From contig NZ_QOVJ01000001.1 in assembly GCF_004104055.1 (NCBI RefSeq), positions 186,001-250,000 on the forward strand: a stretch of 64,000 nucleotides of DNA. Reading direction: 5' to 3'. Under the pieces are notes generated by a model. The model saw only the letters and a list, made by a program, of their open reading frames with translations. It was not told the origin of the DNA and did no database searches. A program made the translations under genes and the position numbers. Positions 1-7,570 of this stretch are shown piece by piece (within the stretch, counting starts at the first letter, position 1; the number at the start of each line of letters is the position of its first letter). This DNA is from Leeuwenhoekiella aestuarii (GTDB lineage Bacteria > Bacteroidota > Bacteroidia > Flavobacteriales > Flavobacteriaceae).

Positions 1-477
1 GAAGTGGGCAAAGCCTTTGGAACCGTTATATTACTCATCATTAATTTTATTATGATCACCTCAGCGGCTTCTACCCTGGACTCTACGTTCTCATCGTTCT
101 CAAAGTTGGCTGCTATCGATTTAAAGCTGGGCGAAAGCATTTCTGTTGGAAGATTAGCAATGTGTGTGCTGGTGGTTTTAGGAACCATACCTATTTTTCT
201 GGATGCTGAAATCTTATCAGCAACCACCATCTCGGGGACTATGGTTATTGGCCTCACCCCCATTTTCTTTTTCTGGAAATTACCGGCGCCAAAAATCAGT
301 TTTTATCTGAGTATTTTCTGTGGAATCGCTTTTGGTTTTTTATTGATTTTTGACCTCATCCCAGGTTCCTGGATTTTAACCAGCGGCCCTTATGCTGACT
401 TGCTTTGGGTGAATATTTGGGGAGTCTTTTCGTGTTTAATTTTATATATGATTCCGGCATGGATAAAACTGTGGTAA
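1..477 (+). CDS. Sodium:solute symporter (SSF) family transporter, C-terminal part
   Basis: The reading frame is open from the first base, so the N-terminus lies outside the window; about 158 codons are present. The stretch SAASTLDSTFSSFSKLAAID matches the conserved TM8-9 area of SSF permeases, where Ser/Thr residues commonly contribute to the Na+ site. Four or five further hydrophobic segments follow, with the stop at 475-477. It is an inner-membrane secondary transporter; the substrate cannot be read from this part. The next gene starts inside its end (19-base overlap), so the two are cotranscribed. Linkage to an ArsM-like gene suggests, as inference only, that it moves an arsenic-pathway or related metabolite. 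Confidence 0.75.
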   Translation, partial: EVGKAFGTVILLIINFIMITSAASTLDSTFSSFSKLAAIDLKLGESISVGRLAMCVLVVLGTIPIFLDAEILSATTISGTMVIGLTPIFFFWKLPAPKISFYLSIFCGIAFGFLLIFDLIPGSWILTSGPYADLLWVNIWGVFSCLILYMIPAWIKLW

Positions 478-1340
478 ATAACCTTGAGACAAGCCAGACC
501 TCTAAAGATTCCAATGGCGATAATCGAGTACATTTGGGTTCCTTAACAGGAAAAGTGTTATTGTTTGGTGGCGTGTATAGCAATCTTCAGGCATTAGAAC
601 AACTCAAGCGTATAGCCGAAGAACAAGGCATTCCGCCCGAAAATTGTATCTGTACGGGTGATATTGTGGGCTATTGTGCGCAGCCTGAAGAAGCGGTTCA
701 GCTCTTTAAAATCTGGGGAGCAAAAAGCATTTTGGGGAATGTGGAAATCCAGCTGCGGGACGGGGCTGAAGATTGCGGCTGTGACTTTAGAAAAGGTTCA
801 CGATGCGATGGGTTTTCGCAGCTGTGGTTTCCGTATGCACAGAGTAAGCTGAGTAAAAGTTCACTTGATTTTATCTCGACACTGCCCGATCATATTGATT
901 TCCAATATGCAGGAAAAGAGGTCACAGTCGTTCACGGTGATTATTTCAACGTTTCCGAATTTATATACAAGTCAACCGAGTGGCAAATCAAACAAAAAAA
1001 CTTTGATGCAACCGGTGCCGATGTGATTATCGCCGGCCATTGCGGATTGCCCTTCCATCAGGAAAAGGAAGAAAAAATCTGGCTCAATCCCGGCGTGATC
1101 GGGATGCCGGCAAATGATGGTTCGCCTCAGGTTTGGTACGCAGTTCTTGATGATTCGATGGCAACCTTCCATTTTAAACATCATCAGATGGAGTACAATT
1201 ACAAACTGGCAAATGCCAGAATGCAAACCGACTTTTTACCACAAGAATATGCCCGTACGCTAATCACAGGAATATGGGATAATACCGAGATTTTGCCCCC
1301 TTACGAGAGTGGACTGCAGGGCTTCGGTATTCAATTATAA
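459..1340 (+). CDS. Metallophosphoesterase-like protein with degenerate metal motif I
   Basis: A 293-residue protein with the order of motifs of calcineurin-like phosphoesterases of the YfcE type: CTGDIVGY (GD at 67-68), ILGNVE (93-96), VVHGDY (HG at 159-160) and IAGHCGLPF (193-199). The first motif, normally DxHxN, reads GGVYSN (37-42), so the metal-binding Asp and His are absent, and the GNH motif has Val for His. A cysteine-rich patch (CGCDFRKGSRC, 106-116) is unusual. The ATG at 459 is preferred to the ATG at 405, because the earlier start adds 18 residues lying entirely inside the upstream transporter gene and unlike the family. It sits between the SSF transporter and arsM. Fold assignment is firm; catalytic activity is doubtful. 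Confidence 0.8.
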   Translation: MDKTVVNNLETSQTSKDSNGDNRVHLGSLTGKVLLFGGVYSNLQALEQLKRIAEEQGIPPENCICTGDIVGYCAQPEEAVQLFKIWGAKSILGNVEIQLRDGAEDCGCDFRKGSRCDGFSQLWFPYAQSKLSKSSLDFISTLPDHIDFQYAGKEVTVVHGDYFNVSEFIYKSTEWQIKQKNFDATGADVIIAGHCGLPFHQEKEEKIWLNPGVIGMPANDGSPQVWYAVLDDSMATFHFKHHQMEYNYKLANARMQTDFLPQEYARTLITGIWDNTEILPPYESGLQGFGIQL

Positions 1341-1390
1341 AAAAATTTTAACCCGGGATGGTTTCGGCCGTTTCCTTAAAACATGTATTT

Positions 1391-2359
1391 ATGAGCTATT
1401 TAGAGACTACCAAAAATGTGTATCGCGATGCCGCTTTAACTCCAGATGTAGGATTATGCTGCACCACCAACCCGATCTGGGAATTACCGGGTTTAAAAAT
1501 CCCAAAAATTATGCAGGAGATGAATTACGGTTGCGGAAGCACCGTAAATGCCCGTGACCTTACTAACAATCCTAGGGTTCTCTACGTAGGTGTAGGTGGC
1601 GGAATGGAATTGCTGCAGTTTGCCTATTTCTCCCGTCAAAAAAGTGGTGTGGTAGGAGTTGATGTCGTAGATGAAATGCTGGAAGCTTCGCGTAAAAACT
1701 TCATCGAGGCCGAAGCTCAAAACTCCTGGTTTAAAAGTGAATTTGTAGACCTCAAAAAAGGAGACGCCTTAAACCTTCCTGTTGAAGACAACAGTATTGA
1801 TGTGGCTGCACAAAATTGCCTGTTCAATATTTTTAAGACCGAAGAACTCAAGAAAGCTATTGATGAAATGTACCGTGTTTTAAAACCCCACGGAAGGCTG
1901 GTTATGAGCGATCCTACCTGTGAGCAGGAGATGAACGAAACGCTGCGTAACGATGAGCGTTTGCGTGCCCTGTGCCTTAGCGGAAGCTTACCCATCAAAG
2001 ACTATGTAAAAGCATTGACGGATGCCGGTTTTGGAACCATCGAAATACGTGCCCGTAAACCCTACCGTATTTTAGATCCCAAACATTACCCAACAGATGA
2101 ACTCATCTATATTGAATCTATTGAGGTAGCTGCCATAAAAGACCCGATGCCGGAAGACGGACCTTGTATTTTCACCGGAAAAGCAGCGATTTATTACGGA
2201 GAAGCAGATCATTTTGATGATAAAAAAGGACACGTCCTGGTCAAAAATCAGCCGCTTGCGGTTTGTGATAAAACTGCAGGGGCACTAGCCGCTTTAGGTC
2301 GTGATGATATTTTTATCAGTGAGAGCACCTTTCATTACGATGGTGGTGGCTGTTGCTAA
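1391..2359 (+). CDS. arsM: ArsM-like arsenite S-adenosylmethyltransferase
   Basis: Class I SAM-dependent methyltransferase of 322 residues. Motif I is VLYVGVGGG (63-71), followed by VGVDVVDEM (88-96), the NSIDVAAQNCLFNIF region (134-148) and EMYRVLKPHGRL (159-170). Cysteines at 23-24, 48, 143, 177, 195, 259, 292 and the C-terminal GGGCC (318-322) fit a thiol-binding arsenite methyltransferase; LCLSGSLP (194-201) parallels the CxSGA motif of ArsM. From memory the closest relatives are the Bacteroidota proteins annotated as arsenosugar-biosynthesis ArsM. The ATG at 1391 is chosen over 1358, since relatives begin MSYLETT and the extra 11 codons look non-coding. It is the last gene of the operon and is followed by a strong terminator. 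Confidence 0.8.
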   Translation: MSYLETTKNVYRDAALTPDVGLCCTTNPIWELPGLKIPKIMQEMNYGCGSTVNARDLTNNPRVLYVGVGGGMELLQFAYFSRQKSGVVGVDVVDEMLEASRKNFIEAEAQNSWFKSEFVDLKKGDALNLPVEDNSIDVAAQNCLFNIFKTEELKKAIDEMYRVLKPHGRLVMSDPTCEQEMNETLRNDERLRALCLSGSLPIKDYVKALTDAGFGTIEIRARKPYRILDPKHYPTDELIYIESIEVAAIKDPMPEDGPCIFTGKAAIYYGEADHFDDKKGHVLVKNQPLAVCDKTAGALAALGRDDIFISESTFHYDGGGCC

Positions 2360-2386
2360 CCGGCTTGCAGCCGGAGGCGAAAACTT

Positions 2387-2412
2387 AAAAGCCCCGCAGT
2401 GCGGGGCTTTTT
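2387..2412 (+). terminator. Intrinsic terminator after arsM
   Basis: Perfect stem AAAAGCCCCGC / GCGGGGCTTTT around a 3-nt loop, with U-tracts on both strands. It lies 27 bases past the arsM stop and in the convergent gap with era, so it can serve both directions. Confidence 0.9.
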
Positions 2413-2469
2413 AAACAGTTAAATCCTGAAAATTCAAGATGATTTATAATTGCCTGAGGCAGTGCCTCT

Positions 2470-3402
2470 CTATTTCCCATTATACCCAAAGCGACGCAAT
2501 TCACGTTCGCTACTGCGCCAGTTTTTGTTGACTTTTACGTAGAGTTCCATATGTACTTTTTTACCAAAGAAAATTTCGAGATCCTTACGAGCTTCTACAC
2601 CTACCCGTTTTAAGGCGGCGCCTTTATGACCGATGATGATTCCTTTCTGGCTGTCGCGCTCTACCATAATGACACTGCGCATTCTAATGATGTTGTCTTC
2701 TTCAAAAAACTCTTCGGTATCTATTTCTACCGAGTAGGGAATCTCTTTTTTATAATGCATCAAGATCTTTTCGCGAATGATCTCGTTTACAAAAAAGCGT
2801 TCGGGTTTGTCGGTTAGTGCATCTTTAGGATAGAAGGGCGGAGAAACCGGTAAGGCTTCGAGAATGCGATTGAATACTTCGGCTACGCCAAAATTTTCTA
2901 AGGCTGAAATCGCAAAAATCTCTGCATTAGGCACCTGCTCTTTCCAGTGTGTACGGGCGGCTTCCAGCAAATCTTCATTACCCCGATCTATTTTATTGAT
3001 CAGTAATAAGACCGGAATGTCTGTATTTCTGATCTTATTGAAAAAATCTTCGTCTTTCAATTCCTTTTCGCCCAGCTCTACCATATAAATCAGCACATCT
3101 GCATCTTCAAAAGCCGACTTTACAAAGTCCATCATAGAAGCTTGCAGTTCGTAAGCGGGTTTAATGATCCCGGGCGTATCGCTCAAAATTGCCTGAAAGT
3201 CGTCTCCGTTTACAATACCCAAAATACGATGTCGTGTGGTTTGTGCTTTAGAAGTAATGATCGAGAGACGCTCCCCTACCAATGCATTCATCAAGGTTGA
3301 TTTACCCACATTAGGATTCCCTATGATGTTTACAAAACCGGCTTTGTGCGGTTTTTCTTCTGATGATTCTTTGCGTAACGGATTGTTATTTGATGCTTCC
3401 AA
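2470..3402 (-). CDS. era: GTPase Era
   Basis: 310 residues, with the GTPase motifs G1 GNPNVGKST (28-36), G3 DTPG (75-78), G4 NKID (136-139) and G5 SAL (166-168), then the type II KH domain with GHKG at 258-261. Era binds 16S rRNA near its 3' end and acts in 30S subunit maturation at the membrane-cytosol interface. Family members are about 295-300 residues; the extra length is a charged N-terminal tail of about 20 residues before the G domain, with no internal Met to offer a later start. It is a monocistronic gene with its own TAnnTTTG element 27 bases upstream. Confidence 0.97.
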   Translation of the reverse strand: MEASNNNPLRKESSEEKPHKAGFVNIIGNPNVGKSTLMNALVGERLSIITSKAQTTRHRILGIVNGDDFQAILSDTPGIIKPAYELQASMMDFVKSAFEDADVLIYMVELGEKELKDEDFFNKIRNTDIPVLLLINKIDRGNEDLLEAARTHWKEQVPNAEIFAISALENFGVAEVFNRILEALPVSPPFYPKDALTDKPERFFVNEIIREKILMHYKKEIPYSVEIDTEEFFEEDNIIRMRSVIMVERDSQKGIIIGHKGAALKRVGVEARKDLEIFFGKKVHMELYVKVNKNWRSSERELRRFGYNGK

Positions 3403-3428
3403 ACGGAAAAATTTTGAGGTTTATGCCG

Positions 3429-3436
3429 CAAAGATA
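3429..3436 (-). promoter_or_regulatory. Bacteroidota-type -7 element for era
   Basis: Reads TATCTTTG on the minus strand and matches the TAnnTTTG consensus about 27 bases before the era ATG. No clear TTG is visible at -33, so only the -7 half is supported. Confidence 0.4.
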
Positions 3437-3541
3437 CGGTTAAAAATCAGCGCATGGGATTTTCGTCTTCGCGGAATTAAAACTCCTCCGTTTTCGGCTT
3501 TGCCAAAAACACCTCCCTCAAAAATGGGAGGAACCTATGAG

Positions 3542-3561
3542 ATTTCCGACTTCGCGGAAAT
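3542..3561. repeat. Short palindrome of a dispersed family
   Basis: ATTTCCG, a 6-base loop, then CGGAAAT: a 7-bp perfect stem in the era/GIN-protein gap. Related versions occur at 3459-3477, 32955-32968, 43331-43348 and 63248-63263. A second hairpin, CCTCCC/GGGAGG, lies just before it, at about 3511-3532. This intergenic stretch holds no gene. Confidence 0.4.
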
Positions 3562-3578
3562 GACCAAAATGCTTCGCG

Positions 3579-4331
3579 CTATTGGAAAATTAATCGCCCT
3601 GTATATGTCTCTTCAACCTCAACAATTGGTGGGCGGTTAACAGAGATCAAATCACCTGTACTCAACACACTTCCGCGCAAGGACTGAATAGGGTTGACAA
3701 TAACCTTATTGGTCCCACGGTGGTAGATGTTTGCATTTTGGATTAACAAATCTGCTCCTTTAAACCGAATATCACCTTCTAAAAACTCCATGTTTACAGT
3801 TTCGGCCGCGCCGGAAATATAGAAATTACTAAGTCCGTTTGCGGTTATGTTGAGTTCGTTTACATCCAACGCTAACCGGAAATCTCCGTCTTTATGATAC
3901 ACATCTTCTTCTTCAAGATCTTCGCTGGTAAGAGTTAAGGAATCATAGGCAAGAACGCCATCACTTTGAACCTCATATCCAGAAGCATTGCGTATTTCAG
4001 TTAGATTAGGCGATGTCACATAGACCGTGCTGATGTTGTAATCACGCACCAGGTTGCAGCCGTTCTCATTAAGAACAGTAAGTACACCATCAGTGACGCT
4101 TACTTCAATATCATTGATGAGATTTTCTCCTGTTGCAATAACCACTTTTTGTTCTGCTCCTTGTTTTACGATGAGTTGCAAACGCTCTTCAACTACAATC
4201 GCAGTAAAATCTTCTACGGGAAATTCGTGCTCGATGCGATCGCCTTCTGCCTGAAAACAGTTGAGCCCTCTTTCTGAATTACACGAAAGCAATAAGATAA
4301 AGCTAAACGATAGAAGTAAGTAGTTTTTCAC
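3579..4331 (-). CDS. GIN-domain (DUF2807) lipoprotein
   Basis: 250 residues with a lipoprotein signal: MKNYLLLSFSFILLLSC, lipidated Cys at 17. The mature part matches the putative auto-transporter adhesin head (GIN) domain: FPVEDFTAIVVEERLQLIVKQ opens a right-handed beta-structure of repeated Ile/Val/Leu strands (for example LTSEDLEEEDVYHKDGDF and LNITANGLSNFYISGAA). Such proteins are common in Bacteroidota and lie on the periplasmic or outer surface; their function is not established. It stands alone between era and the thioredoxin-like gene, and no clear promoter was seen. Family assignment is confident; role unknown. Confidence 0.8.
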   Translation of the reverse strand: MKNYLLLSFSFILLLSCNSERGLNCFQAEGDRIEHEFPVEDFTAIVVEERLQLIVKQGAEQKVVIATGENLINDIEVSVTDGVLTVLNENGCNLVRDYNISTVYVTSPNLTEIRNASGYEVQSDGVLAYDSLTLTSEDLEEEDVYHKDGDFRLALDVNELNITANGLSNFYISGAAETVNMEFLEGDIRFKGADLLIQNANIYHRGTNKVIVNPIQSLRGSVLSTGDLISVNRPPIVEVEETYTGRLIFQ

Positions 4332-4384
4332 AGCGCAATATTAGGAATGCTAAAAGTAAGCAATCATCCCAAAAATTATTCTTT

Positions 4385-5566
4385 TTACAAATAGTCTTTT
4401 AGTATTTTTTCTATTTTGCTCTGGTCAAATCCGGACTCTAGAAAAACAATATTTCCTTTTTTATCGAGAATCATAAATGTTGGTGCTGAACCTATAGAAA
4501 AATTAGCAGCAATCTCTTTGCCTTTGTAAAGTGTGGAATAGTTAATCCCTATTTTAGAAATATACTCCAGTAAGTTTTTTCTCGGATCATTTTCGTGAAA
4601 TTCAACACCGTACATTAAAAAATCTTCATTTTTATATTTTTCATTCATTGAATTCAATTGCGGTATAGCTTTAACACAAGGCCCACAGAACTTAAACCAA
4701 AACTCCAGTAAAACTACTTTTCCTTCGAATGTAGAAAAGTCAATTAATTCGTCGGTTTTTAAATTTGGTATTTTCCAATCTGTGATTTTTCTTTTGCCGA
4801 TTTCATTTTTATTTCCTTTTAAGTTTGAAGTCATTTTTGCTTGCATACGATTATAATATTCTTCAAACGTGATTTTTTCATAATCAGACGAAAACTGATT
4901 TCCAGACCATATGTCTCCATCAACTACATAATTGAAATCTAAATTATCATAAGTACTACTTATGCTACCAGTATCGCCATTTGGCATAATCATTTTTGTG
5001 GGTAAATAACTTAACTTATCTACCATTAATAAGTAATTGGACTGAAAATTTGCCTCAGGAAAATACGTTAACGTTAATTTATTAAAATCCAGATAACCAT
5101 TTTTGAAGCTGAGTTCAAACACATAATTTTTCGAATTATTTATTAGAGTGTCCTTTTTTCTAGAAATCGTAACATTTTTATTTTGTAGCATTTGAGGTAA
5201 TAATACCTTAATAGAATACAAACTTAAAAGCAAAGGGTTGTTGACATTGGGCTTATTATTTGTAACTATTATTTTTTCATCTGATAGCGACATAATATGC
5301 CTCTGACCATCAAAAATTAATTCCATTTCATCTTGTTCAAGATAATATCTTGGAGTCGTTGTTGTATTTCTAAAATCAAAAAATACCGAAGCATCGAATT
5401 CTTGAAATGTAACACCACTTTCAATAGACTCATTCTTGGTTTGATAATGAACTGTTTCAATTTTGTTTAATTCGTCTATAGTTGTCATTAAAATTTGACG
5501 ATCAGATTTTTGACAGTAACCACTTAAGGTAAGTATGAGGGCTGCCAAGCAACTTAATTTCTTCAT
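4385..5566 (-). CDS. TlpA/ResA-like thioredoxin-domain protein, secreted
   Basis: With the ATG at 5566 the protein has 393 residues and begins with a signal peptide (MKKLSCLAALILTLSGYCQ), which is why this start is preferred to the ATG at 5635, 23 codons upstream. Residues about 25-260 are an unrecognised all-beta periplasmic region. Residues about 270-393 form a thioredoxin fold with FKFCGPC (active Cys 294 and 297) and the cis-Pro motif SAPTF. Bacteroidota combine such domains in periplasmic thiol-disulfide proteins; the substrate is unknown. The gene is visibly AT-richer than its neighbours: 5101-5160 and 5221-5280 contain 16 G+C each of 60, against 27 of 60 at 6001-6060. That suggests recent acquisition. 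Confidence 0.8.
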   Translation of the reverse strand: MKKLSCLAALILTLSGYCQKSDRQILMTTIDELNKIETVHYQTKNESIESGVTFQEFDASVFFDFRNTTTTPRYYLEQDEMELIFDGQRHIMSLSDEKIIVTNNKPNVNNPLLLSLYSIKVLLPQMLQNKNVTISRKKDTLINNSKNYVFELSFKNGYLDFNKLTLTYFPEANFQSNYLLMVDKLSYLPTKMIMPNGDTGSISSTYDNLDFNYVVDGDIWSGNQFSSDYEKITFEEYYNRMQAKMTSNLKGNKNEIGKRKITDWKIPNLKTDELIDFSTFEGKVVLLEFWFKFCGPCVKAIPQLNSMNEKYKNEDFLMYGVEFHENDPRKNLLEYISKIGINYSTLYKGKEIAANFSIGSAPTFMILDKKGNIVFLESGFDQSKIEKILKDYL

Positions 5567-5678
5567 TGGATTCAGTTGTGTTTTGATTTTATCTAAAAAA
5601 GAACTGTATTTAAGTGTGATTTTTTTTAAAGACAATTTTCTCTTTCGAAAGTTGCAAAATTCAACACTGAGAAATTAT

Positions 5679-5686
5679 CAAAAGTA
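5679..5686 (-). promoter_or_regulatory. Possible -7 element upstream of the TlpA-like gene
   Basis: Reads TACTTTTG on the minus strand, matching TAnnTTTG, about 113 bases before the chosen ATG at 5566. It would give a leader of about 105 bases. The distance makes this tentative. Confidence 0.3.
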
Positions 5687-5696
5687 TCTCGGCTAT

Positions 5697-6917
5697 TTAT
5701 TCTTCTTCCTCGCCATCTGCCATAAAGATCTCCCGATTGAGTTTATCGCGGCGTTCCCGGGCCAGCCTTAAAGTAGGATCGTACTTCGCATATTTTCCGT
5801 CCTCGTATTTTTTTATGAATTCTTCGTAAAGTTTTAAAACAGTACGGCGGTCTTCATAATAATTATCTGCGACAACAACTTTAGTGTATTCAGCTTTTTT
5901 GTTATCAGGATCTTCTTCTAAAGACCGGTTTACATACTTCATCGCATTTTTCCAATCCTTTTTCATCTCGTACGTACGAGAAAGCGTATAATACGCGTCA
6001 CCCAAAGGGTGGTCTTTATATAGAATTGCCAATAAACCGTGGGTTTCAGCAGCCTTTAGATCTTCTGTAAAATTATATAATTTGGCAAGCGTTGCATGCA
6101 CATAATCATCTTCTGCTGAAAACTCTAAAGCGCCTAAATACTGTTCTATTGCATCCTCATAACAGCGCTTTTTATAATACAAATTCCCTAGCTTTTCTCT
6201 GATAAATTGGGTGTCTTGCCCCAGTTCTAAAAGCTTTTCAAACCATTCGATTCCTTCTTCATTCCATCCTTTATAATAATAACTTTGAGCCAGCGTACTT
6301 ATAATTTCAACATTTGTAGGGTAACTTTCCAAAGCTTTGAATGCCAATTTTTCGACCATTCCGTATTCTTTTTGCTTTAAATAATGCACCGTAAGTTCTC
6401 CAAGCGCTTTTTGATGGGTACTGTCTAAAGCAACAGCTTGTTTATAATCTTCAATATATGGATGATATTTATCTAGTTGTTTTTCAAGAACGCTATCTGC
6501 TGACTTTATATTTATATTTTGCGGTCGATTTTCATTGGCCCTACCCCGCTGGTAATAAAAATCCGGGTTGGTATCGTAAACTGAAATCAATTCTGAAAAA
6601 ACACTGTCTGCCGCTGCAAATTTACGTTTAGTGATGAGTAACTTTCCATACTCGTTCATAGCAATTGCTTCATCAGTGCTGGTTGCGGCTAATTTGTAAT
6701 TAGCCAAAGCATCATCAAGTGTGCCTTTGGCCTGATGCGCACGTGCCAACTTCAGATAGACTGATTCCTTTTTATTCTTAATCTGCTCATAGTTAGCTAT
6801 TGCCTTGCTATAGTTTCCCACAGCATACAAACTGTCACCAACGGCCAAAGCCGAAACGTTTTGAGCTTCGGCCCGGCTGGCTAGTACTAAAAATACAACT
6901 AGATAAAAACTTCGCAT
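5697..6917 (-). CDS. Secreted tetratricopeptide-repeat protein
   Basis: 406 residues with a signal peptide (MRSFYLVVFLVLASRAEAQ), followed almost entirely by TPR helices. Recognisable repeats start near VGDSLYAVGNYSKAIANYEQ, ARAHQAKGTLDDALANYK, LAQSYYYKGWNEEGIEWFEK and LGNLYYKKRCYEDAIEQYLG. The C-terminus is acidic (MADGEEEE). TPR proteins act as protein-binding scaffolds, here in the periplasm. It is the last gene of the operon with the BlaI-like repressor, M56-TonB protein and TonB-domain lipoprotein, starting 9 bases after the lipoprotein stop. It may be the effector or a partner of that system; this is inference. Confidence 0.85.
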   Translation of the reverse strand: MRSFYLVVFLVLASRAEAQNVSALAVGDSLYAVGNYSKAIANYEQIKNKKESVYLKLARAHQAKGTLDDALANYKLAATSTDEAIAMNEYGKLLITKRKFAAADSVFSELISVYDTNPDFYYQRGRANENRPQNINIKSADSVLEKQLDKYHPYIEDYKQAVALDSTHQKALGELTVHYLKQKEYGMVEKLAFKALESYPTNVEIISTLAQSYYYKGWNEEGIEWFEKLLELGQDTQFIREKLGNLYYKKRCYEDAIEQYLGALEFSAEDDYVHATLAKLYNFTEDLKAAETHGLLAILYKDHPLGDAYYTLSRTYEMKKDWKNAMKYVNRSLEEDPDNKKAEYTKVVVADNYYEDRRTVLKLYEEFIKKYEDGKYAKYDPTLRLARERRDKLNREIFMADGEEEE

Positions 6918-6926
6918 GTATTCTTT

Positions 6927-7559
6927 TTAAGGTTTTACATCATAAATTATAGGTTGTGTATACAGCGCTGCCATGGGCTTACCCTTGTGTTTACCGGGTT
7001 TCATTTGTGGTAAACTTTCTAACAAATGTTTAGCTTCAGCACTTAAGGCCTTATTAGAATCATTTCTGATTTTCACATCTTGAATGTTTCCTTGGGTGTC
7101 AATTAAAAAGCTGGCTGTCATTTCATAACGACCGCGTACCTTAGAATTCTTATATACTTCCGGATTAAAATAAGTGTTTACATAAGCTGCGACTGCCTCT
7201 TCTGTGCAAGCGCGTCTTAGTTCCATATCCGCATCATCGCACGAATTATAGTAGGGCGGTTCTGTTATGGAATTAAACTCAACCCGATCTCTACCCAAAT
7301 CATCAAAGTCAAAAGAATTATTGGGATCACCCGCTTTGATGAAAGGTTTAAAAGCTTTATTTGTGACCAGTTCATTTAAACTCTTCAAATGAGCTTGCTC
7401 TTTCTGAGTTAATTCTGATTTTGCTGCTAATGTTGCTTCAAGATCGGCTACTTTTTCTTCAAAAGAAAGCTGAGCAATATCTTTCTTCTCAGATTCTGAA
7501 GCGCAAGAAAGGATAGCACAAATAAAGCTTAAACCAACTATTTTACTAACTAATCTCAT
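6927..7559 (-). CDS. TonB C-terminal-domain lipoprotein
   Basis: 210 residues with a lipobox (ICAILSC, lipidated Cys at about 19). A coiled-coil-like segment follows (LSFEEKVADLEATLAAKSEL), then a TonB C-terminal-type domain: ACTEEAVAAYVNTYFNP, then AEAKHLLESLPQMKPGKHKG and the final YTQPIIYDVKP. The layout of lipidated or anchored Cys, then LxxEExVAxLEA, then the TonB domain closely repeats the periplasmic half of the M56 protein encoded 11 bases upstream, so it is probably a detached duplicate of it. It has no Pro-rich periplasm-spanning segment and no inner-membrane helix, so it is unlikely to be a working energy transducer. It may bind TonB-box-like peptides or modulate the M56 sensor. 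Confidence 0.75.
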   Translation of the reverse strand: MRLVSKIVGLSFICAILSCASESEKKDIAQLSFEEKVADLEATLAAKSELTQKEQAHLKSLNELVTNKAFKPFIKAGDPNNSFDFDDLGRDRVEFNSITEPPYYNSCDDADMELRRACTEEAVAAYVNTYFNPEVYKNSKVRGRYEMTASFLIDTQGNIQDVKIRNDSNKALSAEAKHLLESLPQMKPGKHKGKPMAALYTQPIIYDVKP

Positions 7560-7570
7560 CTTCTCGAATT

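Noticed and set aside
405-458. Earlier ATG for the metallophosphoesterase-like gene
   Set aside because: The extra 18 residues are read from the upstream transporter in another frame and have no family match; the ATG at 459 fits better.
356-583. Minus-strand 75-residue frame opposite the SSF and metallophosphoesterase genes
   Set aside because: It lies antisense to two recognised genes and has no family resemblance; shadow frame.
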